Shown here piece by piece: positions 20,196-29,602 of a stretch of DNA of 64,000 nucleotides. The translations under genes were made by a program, and so were the position numbers. Each line of letters begins with the position of its first letter. Positions within the stretch are counted from its first letter, which is position 1. The DNA lies in the NCBI RefSeq assembly GCF_003173755.1, contig NZ_CP029553.1, positions 521,001-585,000 of the forward strand. The letters are read 5' to 3'. The notes under the pieces were generated by a model. That model saw nothing but the letters and a program-made list of their open reading frames with translations, was not told the origin of the DNA and did not search any database. The stretch comes from Methylobacterium terrae. Its GTDB lineage: Bacteria; Pseudomonadota; Alphaproteobacteria; Rhizobiales; Beijerinckiaceae.

Positions 20196-20999
20196 CTACC
20201 CCGCCCCCGCCAGCACCTCGACGACCTTCTCGGGGTTCGGCACCTCGACGTCGTGCGGCACCGCGAGTTCGCGGTACTCCCAGCCGGCCTTGGCCTTCGC
20301 GCGCTGCCGGCTCGGCTCGATCGAGGCGAGCGCCGGGGCGGTGTAGGCGACGTAGGTCACGGCCAAGCCGGCGCCGGCGGGCTTCGTCAGCCGCACCGGG
20401 CTCTCGTAGGTGCCGATCGGGTGCGGTCGTAGGCGCTGCATGAACCAGTCCTTGGCCGGGCCCGCCGGGATCGGGAAGGCCTCCGGGCCGGGCACCGGCA
20501 GGGCGACGCCCGCGCCCTGCTCGACCGCCGCCTTGCGCCGGGCATCCGCCATGCCGGCGGGCAGGATCGTGAAGGCGGTGTCGCCGTTCTCGGGGATCAG
20601 GGCGTCGAGGTAGACGATGCGGCGGATCCGGTCGGTCATGCGGTCGGCGACGCCGGTCACCGCCATGCCGCCGTAGGAATGCCCGACCAGCACGACGTCG
20701 CGCAGGTCCTCGAAGGCGATCACGCTCGCCACGTCCTCGATATGGGTGTCGACGGTGATCTGGCGCGACAGCAGGTGGCCGCGCTCGCCGAGCCCGGTCT
20801 GGGTCGGCGTGAAGACCCGGTGTCCCTGCCGGCGCAGGCCCGCGGCGACGTCGCGCCAGATCCAGCCGCCGCCATAGGCGCCGTGGACGAGGACGTAGGT
20901 CTTCGGGGCCGCGCCCTGCGCCTGCGCCGTCCCCGTCGCGAGGGCGGCGGCGCCGAGGGCGGAGACGCCCGCCAGGGCGGTTCTGCGATTGACCGTCAC
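20196..20999 (-). CDS. Exported alpha/beta hydrolase
   Basis: This 267-residue alpha/beta hydrolase has the nucleophile elbow VGHSYGGMA, the oxyanion block VLVHGAYGGG and a likely catalytic His near the C-terminus (AVPHDVEVPNP). The N-terminus NRRTALAGVSALGAAALA contains twin arginines before a hydrophobic run and an AQA cleavage site, so Tat export is likely. The GTG at 20999 follows GGAGGAAG and was preferred over an ATG 21 codons upstream. This branch resembles small esterases or salicylate-esterase-like plant and bacterial hydrolases; the substrate is unknown. Confidence 0.8.
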   Translation of the reverse strand: MTVNRRTALAGVSALGAAALATGTAQAQGAAPKTYVLVHGAYGGGWIWRDVAAGLRRQGHRVFTPTQTGLGERGHLLSRQITVDTHIEDVASVIAFEDLRDVVLVGHSYGGMAVTGVADRMTDRIRRIVYLDALIPENGDTAFTILPAGMADARRKAAVEQGAGVALPVPGPEAFPIPAGPAKDWFMQRLRPHPIGTYESPVRLTKPAGAGLAVTYVAYTAPALASIEPSRQRAKAKAGWEYRELAVPHDVEVPNPEKVVEVLAGAG

Positions 21000-21201
21000 G
21001 CTCTGCTTCCTCCGGCTGTTCGTTCTTGAAGCCGTTGTAGCGGGGAAACCGCCGAGGTCCATGGCTCCGCGGGCCCGGCCGCCGCGCGCCGTCGCGACCC
21101 ATGCGCCGGTCGCGGCTCGCGCACCGCGCCGCGGGTGCTATGGAGGGGATCGCCGACACGCTCGCCCTTGGCCGGGCACGACACGAGGGCACGAGCCGCC
21201 G

Positions 21202-22407
21202 ATGTTCCACGCGGAGACCCCCACACCGGACCTCGCCGCCGGACTCTCGCCGCGCATGCAGGGCATCGGCACGAGCCAGATCGGCCTCGTCGCCGATCGC
21301 GGCCGGGACGACCCCGAGGTGGTCAAGCTGTGGATCGGCGAGGGCGACCTGCCGACGCCGCCCTTCATCGTCGAGGCGGCCCACCGGGCGATGCTGGCCG
21401 GGCACACCCGCTACGCCACCTCGCTCGGCATCCCCCGCCTGCGCGAGGCCCTGAGCGCCTACCACGCCCGGCACTGGGGCGTGACGGTCTCGGCCGATCG
21501 CTTCGCCGTCACCGCCGGCGGCATGAACGCCATCATGCAGGCGGCCCAGGCCCTGCTCGAGCCCGGCGACGAGATCGTCATCCCCTCCCCGGCCTGGCCG
21601 AACCTGGCGGAGGCGGTGCGCATCACCGGCGGCGTGCCCGTGACGGTGCCCTACCGGGTGCAGGGCGACGGGCGCTTCGCCCTGCCGCTCGCCGACATCG
21701 CGGCGGCGATCACCCCGCGCACCCGCGTGATCGTGGTGAACTCGCCCTCGAACCCGACCGGCTGGACCATGCCGCTGCCCGAGATGACGGCGCTTCGCGA
21801 CCTCGCCCGGGCGCGGGGCCTGTGGATCCTGTCGGACGAGGTCTACGCCCACTTCACCTACGGCAACGCCATCGCGCCGTCCTTCCTGCAGATCTGCACC
21901 GAGGACGACCGGCTGATCGTCACCAACACCTTCTCGAAGAACTGGGCGATGACCGGCTGGCGCGCCGGCTGGCTGATCGCCCCGCGGGGCCTCGCCGCCA
22001 CCTTCGCCAAGCTCGGCCAGTACAACACCACCTCGATCCCGACCTTCATCCAGCACGCCGCCGTGACGGCGCTGGAGGAAGGCGACGGCTTCATCCGCCA
22101 GATGGTCGGCCGCTGCGCGGAGAGCCGCGAGATCCTGGTCGAGGGCCTGTCGCGCCTGCCCGGCGTCACCGTGTCGGTGCCCGAGGGCGCCTTCTACCTC
22201 ATGGCCCGGGTCACCGGGCCGGGCACCCCCCGCACCGAGACCAGCCTCGAGATCGCCTTCCGGCTGCTCGAGGAGGCGAAGGTCGGCGTCGCGCCGGGCA
22301 CCGCCTTCGGGCCGGAGGGCGAGGGCTTCGTCCGCCTGTGCTTCGCCGTCAGCCCGAGCCTCGCCCGCGAGGCGGTGGCGCGGCTCACCCCCGTCCTCGG
22401 CGGCTGA
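21202..22407 (+). CDS. PLP-dependent aminotransferase, class I/II
   Basis: This 401-residue fold-type I aminotransferase carries the PLP Lys246 in TNTFSKNWAMTGWRAGW, the PLP-contacting Asp in ILSDEVYAHF (Asp212) and the NSPSNPTG block near residue 190. It is close to aspartate or aromatic aminotransferase subgroups, but the amino donor cannot be assigned. ATG 21202 has only a weak ribosome site. It lies 12 nt before the hydroxyacid dehydrogenase gene, so the pair may convert an amino acid to a 2-oxo acid and then to a 2-hydroxy acid, or the reverse; this is inference. Confidence 0.85.
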   Translation: MFHAETPTPDLAAGLSPRMQGIGTSQIGLVADRGRDDPEVVKLWIGEGDLPTPPFIVEAAHRAMLAGHTRYATSLGIPRLREALSAYHARHWGVTVSADRFAVTAGGMNAIMQAAQALLEPGDEIVIPSPAWPNLAEAVRITGGVPVTVPYRVQGDGRFALPLADIAAAITPRTRVIVVNSPSNPTGWTMPLPEMTALRDLARARGLWILSDEVYAHFTYGNAIAPSFLQICTEDDRLIVTNTFSKNWAMTGWRAGWLIAPRGLAATFAKLGQYNTTSIPTFIQHAAVTALEEGDGFIRQMVGRCAESREILVEGLSRLPGVTVSVPEGAFYLMARVTGPGTPRTETSLEIAFRLLEEAKVGVAPGTAFGPEGEGFVRLCFAVSPSLAREAVARLTPVLGG

Positions 22408-22419
22408 AGCGAGAGATCG

Positions 22420-23367
22420 ATGCCCGAACCGATCGCGTTCCTCGGCAACCTCGACGCCGAGGAGGAAGCCGACTTCCTGGCGGCGCTGGCCCACGCCATG
22501 CCCGAGGAGACCGTCCGGCCGTTCCGGACCCTGAGCGAGGCGGAGCGGACCGGCATCCGCGTCGCGATCGTCGCCAATCCCGACCCGGCCGAGGTGGCGC
22601 TGCTGCCGAACCTCGCCTGGATCCAGAGCCTGTGGGCCGGGGTCGAGCGCCTGGTGCGCGACCTCGGGGACGACGGCGTGCCGATCGTGCGCCTGATCGA
22701 CCCCGAGCTCGCCCGCACGATGGCCGAGGCGGTGCTGGCCTGGACCTACTACTTGCAGCGCGACATGCCGGCCTATCGCCGCCAGCAGGAGGCCGCGACC
22801 TGGCGCCAGATCGCCTACCGCCCGCCGGGGGAGGTGACGGTCGGGCTCCTCGGCCTCGGCGCCCTGGGAAGCGCGGCGGCGGATCGCCTGGTCCAGGCGG
22901 GCTTCCGGGTCGCCGCCTGGAGCCGCTCGCCGAAGCAGATGCCGGCCGCCGTGGCGGGCTTCTCCGGCCCCGAGGGCCTCGCCGGCCTGCTCGGCGTCAG
23001 CGACATCGTGGTCTGCCTGCTGCCGCTCACCGGCGAGACCCGCGGCCTCCTCGAGGCCGGACGCCTCTGCGCGATGAAATCGGGGGCCGGCCTGATCAAT
23101 TTCGGCCGCGGGCCGATCGTCGCGACCGACGCGCTCCTCGCCGCCCTCGACGCGGGACGGCTCTCGCACGCGGTGCTGGACGTGTTCGAGGTCGAGCCGC
23201 TGCCGGAGGATTCGCCCCTGTGGCGCCATCCCGGTGTGACCGTCCTGCCGCACATCTCCGGCCCGACCACGCCGGCGAGCGCCGCCGCGGTCGTCGCCGG
23301 CAACCTGCGGGCCTACCGCGCCTCGGGGCGGATCCCGGCGGCGGTGGACGTGGCGCGGGGGTACTGA
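22420..23367 (+). CDS. ghrA: Glyoxylate/hydroxypyruvate reductase A-like dehydrogenase
   Basis: This 315-residue D-2-hydroxyacid dehydrogenase has a Rossmann motif VGLLGLGALGSAAADRL, the conserved NFGRGPIV segment and the catalytic His in VLPHISGPTTP. The N-terminal NPDPAEVALLPNLAWIQSLWAGV matches the GhrA branch. It reduces glyoxylate or hydroxypyruvate with NADPH, a role that fits serine-cycle or photorespiratory-type metabolism in methylotrophs, though the specific substrate is inferred. It is 12 nt downstream of the aminotransferase. Confidence 0.85.
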   Translation: MPEPIAFLGNLDAEEEADFLAALAHAMPEETVRPFRTLSEAERTGIRVAIVANPDPAEVALLPNLAWIQSLWAGVERLVRDLGDDGVPIVRLIDPELARTMAEAVLAWTYYLQRDMPAYRRQQEAATWRQIAYRPPGEVTVGLLGLGALGSAAADRLVQAGFRVAAWSRSPKQMPAAVAGFSGPEGLAGLLGVSDIVVCLLPLTGETRGLLEAGRLCAMKSGAGLINFGRGPIVATDALLAALDAGRLSHAVLDVFEVEPLPEDSPLWRHPGVTVLPHISGPTTPASAAAVVAGNLRAYRASGRIPAAVDVARGY

Positions 23368-23380
23368 CGGGGCGGCGCGC

Positions 23381-23845
23381 TCAACCGGCGCGCCGGAGGA
23401 TCCGCGCCGCCGGCACGACGGCGCACGCCTCCGGCGGGCCTGCGCGAAGCAGCGCGGCCTCGGCGGCGCGGGCCGCCGCCTCGGCCCGCCGGGCGCGCAG
23501 CTCGGCCGCCGCGATCAACGCCTCCGCCCGCGCCTCGGCCGCGCGCGCCCGCGCCTCGGCCGCGTCGAGCCGGGCATGGGCGCCGTCGAGCAGGTCCCGG
23601 ACCTGCCGCTCATGCCGCTCCTCGCCCTCCCCGGCCGCCCGCGCGGCGTCCCGCACATGGGCGATCAGCCGGTCCCAGTCGCGGGACGGCGAACGACCGT
23701 CGACCGGCGCCAGGCCGTGACGGGCGTTCATGACGCCGACCGACCGGATCACCTCGCCGAGATTCGCGACGAAGCTCTCCTCGAACCAGTCGCTCTCGTC
23801 GCCCGGCCGGCTCGCGCGAAGTCTCTCGAAAAAGTCGAAGTTCAT
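23381..23845 (-). CDS. Hypothetical coiled-coil protein
   Basis: This 154-residue protein starts at ATG 23845 (MNFDFFERL); an in-frame ATG six codons upstream is possible. The first half is globular with an acidic DESDWFEESF patch. Residues about 78-135 form an Ala/Glu/Arg-rich helix (ERHERQVRDLLDGAHARLDA, then repeated AEARA units), a probable coiled coil. No family is recognised. It is convergent with ghrA, 13 nt apart. Its own upstream region is AT-rich relative to the genome. Confidence 0.55.
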   Translation of the reverse strand: MNFDFFERLRASRPGDESDWFEESFVANLGEVIRSVGVMNARHGLAPVDGRSPSRDWDRLIAHVRDAARAAGEGEERHERQVRDLLDGAHARLDAAEARARAAEARAEALIAAAELRARRAEAAARAAEAALLRAGPPEACAVVPAARILRRAG

Positions 23846-24246
23846 GACAGGAAGCCTGCCCATTCAGCGAATATATCTCGCGTTTGGCAGAAGACTTGAT
23901 CTCATACGGATGGTTAATTTTTCGTTAAGCGACCTGATCCGTCGAGACGTTCCATCGACGAGAGTCGATCCTCACCCACTATACATGTGCCCAGCATCGC
24001 GGACGCCGTCGGACCGACGCGATCATCGGGCAACGATCCGAATCATCACGCAGGGTCAAGCACAGCATTAGGATGGAAGCCTCCCCGACTCAAGCCGGCG
24101 CGCGCGCCTTCGGGCCGGGGCGGCCCGGGCGGCATGAGGTCGTGCCGGCGTGCGGGCACATCCGGGCGGCGACGATCGTCGGGAATCCGCGCGCACGGCC
24201 GTCCGGGGGCGTTGACGCCCCCGGCCCGTCCAGCCTACCCAGAGCC
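23846..24246. other. Spacer with AT-rich left half, no gene seen
   Basis: About 400 nt between the divergent coiled-coil gene and the DUF2946 gene. The first 120 nt are markedly AT-rich (TTAATTTTTCGTTAAGC near 23913-23929) and probably hold promoters; I cannot identify a convincing Fur box or cobalamin riboswitch. An in-frame extension of the DUF2946 gene back to 24073 exists but is low quality. Confidence 0.5.
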
Positions 24247-24612
24247 ATGCGCGCGAGCCCGCCGAGACGGTCGATCGGACGCGCGACCATCGCGGTGGTC
24301 GCGCTCTACGCGCTGTGCCTCCAGGTGCTGCTCGGCGCCCTCGCGCCCGTACCGGCCAACGCCGCTCCCGGCGCGGTGATCTGCCACGTCGACGGGGCGG
24401 ACGGTCCGTCGGGGCCGGACGCGCATTGCGCCCTGCCCTGCTGCGTCGCGGCCCATCACCTCCCCCTCGTCGCGCCGGCGCTCCTCGCCTTCACCCGCCT
24501 GTCCTTCGACGGTCCGAGCCCGGCCGACCGCTTCCCGCCCGCCGCCGACGAGGGCCCGGCGCGGGCGCCGCCCGACACCAACACCAGCCCACGGGGTCCG
24601 CCGCAGGCCTGA
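24247..24612 (+). CDS. DUF2946-like small exported protein
   Basis: This 121-residue protein has a signal-peptide-like N-terminus (Arg-rich start, hydrophobic core about residues 17-34, ending NAA). The mature part carries the cysteines of DUF2946 proteins: VICHVDG, then HCALPCCVAAHH. DUF2946 genes commonly accompany TonB-dependent receptors and PepSY proteins in metal-uptake clusters, as here. A metal-binding or signalling role is possible but not shown. The tail is Pro-rich and disordered. Confidence 0.68.
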   Translation: MRASPPRRSIGRATIAVVALYALCLQVLLGALAPVPANAAPGAVICHVDGADGPSGPDAHCALPCCVAAHHLPLVAPALLAFTRLSFDGPSPADRFPPAADEGPARAPPDTNTSPRGPPQA

Positions 24613-24657
24613 TCGAGCCGTCCTCGCCATCGATCAGCCGCCTCCCGGATCCCTCCC

Positions 24658-26052
24658 ATGCCCGCCCCGTCTCACGCCCCCGCCGAGGGGGCCGCCCGCT
24701 TGCGCGATGCCCTCCATCGCGCGGTGTGGCGCTGGCACTTCTATGCCGGCCTTCTCTGCCTGCCCTTCCTGATCCTCCTGTCGGTCACCGGCTCGCTCTA
24801 CCTGTTCAAGGACGAGATCGACCGCACCTTGTTCTCCTACCGCACGGTCGTCGCGGTGCGGGCGGCGGCGCCGCTCTCGCCGGAGCGGCTGGTCTTCATC
24901 GCCGCCGACGCCGTGCCGGACGCGACCCCGACGACCTATGCCAGCCCCGAGGCACCCGACCGCGCCGCGGTCGTCACCATGGCGGGTCCCTCGGGCAAGA
25001 CGCTGGTCTACCTCGACCCCTATGACGGCGCGGTCCTCGACCGCGTCGGGCGCGACGCGGAGGCGATGCGGGTGGTGCGCCGGCTGCACAGCCTGTCGTT
25101 CTTCGGACCGGTGGCGAACGGCCTGATCGAGGTCGTGGCCGGCTTCACGGTGATCCTGGTGCTGAGCGGGATCTACCTGTGGTGGCCGCGCCGGCCGAAG
25201 GGCGGCCGGGGTGGCGGCCAATGCGGCGGCATCCTGTCGGTGCGGGGCGATCCGGCCAAGCGGGTCTGGTGGCGCGACCTGCACGCGGTCACGGGCTTCG
25301 TCGCCGGCGCCGGCCTGTTCTTCCTCGCCGCCACCGGCCTGCCGTGGTCGATCGTCTGGGGCGACCAGCTCCGGGCCCTGTCGAACCGCGCCGGGCTCGG
25401 CCTTCCGACCGAATTGTGGGCCGGGGTGCCGGTCTCGCGCGTGCCGATGGGCGAGGTGCTCGACACCACCGGGTGGGCCCTCGAGACGGCGCCGCTGCCG
25501 CGCTCGGAGGCTCGCGAGGGGGTGCCGATCGGCATCGACCGGGCGGCCGAGATCCTGACCGGGCTCGGCATGCCGGCGGGCTACGAGCTGGCGCTGCCGG
25601 AGGGGCCGGCCGGCGTCTACGCGGCCGCCGCCTACCCGCGCGACGTCACGCGCCAGCGGATGATCTCCCTCGACCAGTATAGCGGGCGGCCGCTCGTCAA
25701 CGTGACGTTCGGCGACATCGGCCTCGTCGGGCGCGGGATCCAGTACGGGATCGGGCTGCACAAGGGCGAGTATGCCGGGCGCATCAACCAGCTCCTGATG
25801 CTGGCCTTCTGCCTCGCCACGATCCTGCTCGCCGTCACCGCCGCGGTGATGTGGTGGAAGCGCCGGCCGAAGGGCCGCCTCGGCGTGCCGGCCTGGCCGG
25901 ACGACCGCCGGGCGGTCGCCGGGGTCACCGGCCTCGTCGTCGCCATGGGGCTCGTCTTTCCCCTCACCGGGCTGGCGATCCTGGCGATGATCGCGGTCGA
26001 TGCGGGCCTCGCGGGCCTGCGGCGCGGCATCCGGCGGCCGGCAACGGCCTGA
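24658..26052 (+). CDS. PepSY-associated transmembrane protein
   Basis: This 464-residue inner-membrane protein has the PepSY_TM layout: an N-terminal WRWHFYAGLLCLPFLILLSV segment, a PepSY-like periplasmic region, a second segment ending GIYLWWPRRPKG, the block RDLHAVTGFVAG, and C-terminal segments with a second VMWWKRRPKG. Such proteins are linked to iron or other metal reduction after uptake by outer-membrane receptors. It lies 45 nt after the DUF2946 gene and 89 nt before the receptor gene, so the three probably form one operon. Confidence 0.85.
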   Translation: MPAPSHAPAEGAARLRDALHRAVWRWHFYAGLLCLPFLILLSVTGSLYLFKDEIDRTLFSYRTVVAVRAAAPLSPERLVFIAADAVPDATPTTYASPEAPDRAAVVTMAGPSGKTLVYLDPYDGAVLDRVGRDAEAMRVVRRLHSLSFFGPVANGLIEVVAGFTVILVLSGIYLWWPRRPKGGRGGGQCGGILSVRGDPAKRVWWRDLHAVTGFVAGAGLFFLAATGLPWSIVWGDQLRALSNRAGLGLPTELWAGVPVSRVPMGEVLDTTGWALETAPLPRSEAREGVPIGIDRAAEILTGLGMPAGYELALPEGPAGVYAAAAYPRDVTRQRMISLDQYSGRPLVNVTFGDIGLVGRGIQYGIGLHKGEYAGRINQLLMLAFCLATILLAVTAAVMWWKRRPKGRLGVPAWPDDRRAVAGVTGLVVAMGLVFPLTGLAILAMIAVDAGLAGLRRGIRRPATA

Positions 26053-26141
26053 CGTCGGTCGCCTTCGGGCGGCCGACGGCCGCCCGGCGTCATCCTGTTG
26101 GCGGCTTTTCGCGCCGCGCCCCTCTTCGACGAGACTTCCCG

Positions 26142-28448
26142 ATGCCGACCCTCCCCGGTTCCGGCGTGCGACCCCGCGCGCTCGCCCTCCTCCTCGCGTT
26201 CGGCCCGGGCGCCGCCCTCGCGCAGGGCGCCCCCGACACCATCGCCCTCGACGAGATCTCCGTCGCGGGAGCCGGGGGCCCTCCCAAGGCCGCCTTCGGC
26301 GTCGCGGCGCCGCCGGGCTCGGGCCCGAGCGTGATCGAGCGCCCGGTCGGCGAGATCGTCACGGCGATCGGCCGCCGGGACGTGATCGCGAACCGCCCGG
26401 CGACCACGATCGGCCAGGTGCTCGTCAACAGCCCCGGCGTCACCGTGCGCCAGGGCAACGGGCCCCGCGACGTGGTGGTGTCGATCCGCGGCAACAACGC
26501 CCGCTCGACCGGCGTCGTCAAGAACATGGTGGTGCTGGAGGACGGCTTCCCGCTCACCCAGCCCGACGGCGCCTCGCGCTTCGACCTCACCGACCCGCGG
26601 GCCTATTCCCGCATCGACGTCTTCCGCGGGCCGCAATCGCCCCTGTTCGGCAACTACGCCAGCGGCGGCGCCCTCGCCTTCCGCACCCGCACCGGCCGGG
26701 AGATCGACGGTTACGAAGTGGGCGTCGATGCCGGCAGCTTCGGATACCTGAACCATTACTTCACCGTCGGCGGGGTGAGCGGTCCCTACGAGGTCAGCCT
26801 GTTCGCCAGCGATTTCCGCCTGAACGGCTTCCAGGACCACGCCAGCGCCAACACCCAGACGGTCAACCTTCTGGCGAGCTACACACCCGGTCCGGACAAC
26901 CGCTTTACCCTGAAGGTCATCAACAACACCCTCGACGTCGACCTCGCCGCCCGCTCGTCGCTCGCGCAGTACCGGATCAACCCCTACCAGCGCGGCTGCG
27001 CCACCGCGGCCAACGCCGCCGCGGGCTGCACCACCTTCAACCTGTTCCGCAACGGCGCCTTCGGGGCCACCGTGCCGGTGACGGCGTCCGAGGGCGCCTT
27101 CGGCCGCAACGACCGGCGCACGATCGTCGCCGGGCGCTGGGAGCACGACATCGACGCCGACACGACCTGGCGCGCGCAAGTCGGCTTCGACGAGCGCAAC
27201 TTCGACCAGCCGTTCTACACCTCGTCGTCGCGCGGCAGCTATCCGTCCTACAACGTCCTCACCGACCTCACCCGGCGCGGCGAGGTGTTCGGCCTGCCGG
27301 CGATCGGCTACGTCGCGCTCTCCTACAACGCCATCGACAACCACATCGCGCTCTACAACCGAGCGCCCTATGGCGGCCCGCGCCTCGGCGCGCTCACGAG
27401 CAACCAGGAGGCGGTGCAGTCGAATCTCGGCGGCCGGGCCCGGGGCGAGATCGCGCTGTCGGACAGGTGGACCGGCGTCATCGGCGTCTCGGCCGAGAAC
27501 ACCTGGCTCAAGGGGCGCACCCTCACCTACGCCTACTCTGCCAACGGCGTGACGCCGGCGCGCGCCGACATCGACCGCAGCTTCCTCAACGTCGCGCCGG
27601 AACTGGCGCTGGTCTACCGGCCCGACGAGGCCCTCGCCGTCCGCGGCCGCGTCGCCACCGGCTACGCCACGCCGGCGGCGAGCACGTTGTTCGTCACCCC
27701 GGCCGGCGTACCGGGCAACAACACCGACCTGCGCACCCAGACCAATCTCGGCGTCGATCTCGGCGTCGACTGGTCGCCCCTGCCGGATCTCCGCCTGAGC
27801 CTCACCGGATTCTACGAGTTCTTCCGCAACGAGTTCGTCACCCAGTCGCCGGGGGCGGGCCTGCTCAGCTACACCTTCAACGCCCCGGCCTCGGAGCATC
27901 GCGGCATCGAGGCGGGCGCCGAGTGGGCGTTCTCGCCGGGCTGGCGCGCCACCGCGGCCTACGGCCTCAACGACCAGTTCTACACCCGCTACGTCGAGCA
28001 GTTGAGCGCCGGCAGCCTCACCGCGCGGTTCGACCGGGCCGGGCGCCTGATCCCCGGCGTGCCGGCCCACCAGCTCCTCGCCCGGATCGGCTACGACCAG
28101 CCGTCGGGACCGTTCAAGGGCGTCGGCGCCTTCGTCGAGGCGGTCTACCAGGACGGATTCTTCCTCGACAACGCCAACCTGCTGAAAGCCCCGGGCTACA
28201 CGATCCTCAACGCCAACATCCACTACGACACCGACCTGATCGCGTCTTACGCCAAGCGCCTCAGCCTCTACGTCGAGGTGCGCAACGTCTTGAACACGAC
28301 GTACATCGCCTCGGCCCAGCCGCTGGCGAACTCGATCAGCGCCGTGACCGGGCTGCAGAACGGCGCGAGCGTGCTCGCCACCACCACCGGCTCGATCTTC
28401 GCCGGTGCGCCGCGGAGTTTCGTCGGGGGGATGAAGCTGGCGTTCTGA
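26142..28448 (+). CDS. TonB-dependent outer-membrane receptor
   Basis: This 768-residue receptor has a signal peptide (ALALLLAFGPGAALAQ), a plug domain (TIGQVLVNSPGVTVRQGN, IRGNNARSTG, VFRGPQSPLFGNYASGG) and a beta-barrel ending in the terminal Phe (GGMKLAF) required for outer-membrane insertion. DTIALDEISVAG near residue 31 is the probable TonB box. It takes up an iron or other metal chelate; the ligand is not readable. An ATG at 26142 places the signal peptide correctly, while longer in-frame upstream sequence is not protein-like. Its neighbours suggest the metal is reduced or released by the PepSY protein. Confidence 0.92.
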   Translation: MPTLPGSGVRPRALALLLAFGPGAALAQGAPDTIALDEISVAGAGGPPKAAFGVAAPPGSGPSVIERPVGEIVTAIGRRDVIANRPATTIGQVLVNSPGVTVRQGNGPRDVVVSIRGNNARSTGVVKNMVVLEDGFPLTQPDGASRFDLTDPRAYSRIDVFRGPQSPLFGNYASGGALAFRTRTGREIDGYEVGVDAGSFGYLNHYFTVGGVSGPYEVSLFASDFRLNGFQDHASANTQTVNLLASYTPGPDNRFTLKVINNTLDVDLAARSSLAQYRINPYQRGCATAANAAAGCTTFNLFRNGAFGATVPVTASEGAFGRNDRRTIVAGRWEHDIDADTTWRAQVGFDERNFDQPFYTSSSRGSYPSYNVLTDLTRRGEVFGLPAIGYVALSYNAIDNHIALYNRAPYGGPRLGALTSNQEAVQSNLGGRARGEIALSDRWTGVIGVSAENTWLKGRTLTYAYSANGVTPARADIDRSFLNVAPELALVYRPDEALAVRGRVATGYATPAASTLFVTPAGVPGNNTDLRTQTNLGVDLGVDWSPLPDLRLSLTGFYEFFRNEFVTQSPGAGLLSYTFNAPASEHRGIEAGAEWAFSPGWRATAAYGLNDQFYTRYVEQLSAGSLTARFDRAGRLIPGVPAHQLLARIGYDQPSGPFKGVGAFVEAVYQDGFFLDNANLLKAPGYTILNANIHYDTDLIASYAKRLSLYVEVRNVLNTTYIASAQPLANSISAVTGLQNGASVLATTTGSIFAGAPRSFVGGMKLAF

Positions 28449-28539
28449 GACCGCCCCGCCGCGCGTTTTGCGCACATCACGCAACGAGCAGGTTGACTTC
28501 CTCACCCTCTCGCGCCCATCAGGCGCTAACAGCCGGTCA

Positions 28540-28560
28540 ATCGCGCATTCCTTGCGCGAT
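28540..28560. promoter_or_regulatory. Candidate operator ATCGCGCA-N5-TGCGCGAT
   Basis: Perfect 8-bp arms (28540-28547, 28553-28560) lie 19 nt upstream of the permease start at 28580, in the 131-nt gap after the receptor gene. Position is right for an operator of the DeoR repressor encoded at the end of this operon. Confidence 0.5.
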
Positions 28561-28579
28561 CCGTGCATAGGAGGAACGC

Positions 28580-29599
28580 ATGGGCATGGGCGAGGTTCGG
28601 ATCAAGCGCGCGATCGAGAGCGTGCCGGGCGGGATGATGGTGGTGCCGCTGCTCGTCGGCGCGGTGATCGCCACCCTGTTCCCGGCGACCCCGAAGGTGT
28701 TCGGCTCGTTCACCGGGGCCCTGTTCACCGGGGCGCTGCCGATCCTGGCGGTGTTCTACGTCTGCATGGGGGCGAGCATCGACTTTCGCGCCACGCCCTA
28801 CATCGTCAAGAAGGGCGGCACGCTGCTCGTCGTGAAGGTCGGCGTCGCGATGATCCTCGGCGTGGTCTTCGGCCGCCTGATCGGCGAGGCGCCGATCGGG
28901 GCCGGGCTGTTCGCCGGGCTCTCGACGCTGGCGATCGTGGCCGCCATGAACGACACCAACGGCGGCCTCTACATGGCGCTGATGGGCCAGTACGGCCGTC
29001 CGCGGGACGTCGGCGCCTACACGATCATGTGCCTCGAATCCGGGCCCTTCCTCACCATGGTGACGCTCGGCGTCGCCGGCCTGTCGGCCTTCCCCTGGCA
29101 GACGATGGTCGGCAGCATCCTGCCGCTCCTCGTCGGCATGCTGCTCGGCAACCTCGACCGCGAGATGCGCGCCTTCCTCGGCCGCGCCGTGCCGGTGATG
29201 ATCCCGTTCTTCGCCTTCGCGCTCGGCACCGGGCTCGACCTGACCAAGATCTGGCAGGCGGGTCTGCTCGGCCTCGGGCTCGGCGTCGCGGTGGTGGTGG
29301 TCACCGGCATCCCGCTGTTCTTCGCCGACCGGCTCACCGGCGGCACCGGGGTGGCGGGCGTCGCCGCCTGCTCGACCGCGGGCAACGCCGCGGCCGTGCC
29401 GGCGATCATCGCCGCCGCCAACCCGGCCTATGCCGAAGCCGCAGCCCCCGCGACGGTGCTGGTCGCCGCGACCGTGGTCGTCACCGCGATCCTGACGCCG
29501 CTCGCCACCGCCTGGACCGCCCGGCATTTCGGCGAGCCGGTCGAGGCCGCGGCCGACGCCGAGGCGACGGACGCCGAGCCCGTGCCGGAGCGGGCCTGA
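28580..29599 (+). CDS. 2-keto-3-deoxygluconate permease family transporter
   Basis: This 339-residue polytopic protein matches the KdgT family: [19 protein letters not shown] near the start, [21 protein letters not shown], and [14 protein letters not shown] in the C-terminal half. KdgT imports 2-keto-3-deoxygluconate by H+ symport, but in this operon a four-carbon sugar acid such as D-threonate or D-erythronate is the more likely substrate. AGGAGGAA precedes the ATG at 28580 at good spacing. The kinase gene follows after 3 nt. Confidence 0.86.
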   Translation: MGMGEVRIKRAIESVPGGMMVVPLLVGAVIATLFPATPKVFGSFTGALFTGALPILAVFYVCMGASIDFRATPYIVKKGGTLLVVKVGVAMILGVVFGRLIGEAPIGAGLFAGLSTLAIVAAMNDTNGGLYMALMGQYGRPRDVGAYTIMCLESGPFLTMVTLGVAGLSAFPWQTMVGSILPLLVGMLLGNLDREMRAFLGRAVPVMIPFFAFALGTGLDLTKIWQAGLLGLGLGVAVVVVTGIPLFFADRLTGGTGVAGVAACSTAGNAAAVPAIIAAANPAYAEAAAPATVLVAATVVVTAILTPLATAWTARHFGEPVEAAADAEATDAEPVPERA

Positions 29600-29602
29600 G
29601 CC

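Noticed and set aside
24073..24246. N-terminal extension of the DUF2946 protein
   Set aside because: It would bury the signal peptide behind 58 Arg/Pro/Gly-rich residues.
23846..24246. Cobalamin riboswitch or Fur box before the TonB receptor genes
   Set aside because: No B12-box-like or Fur-box-like sequence could be identified by eye.
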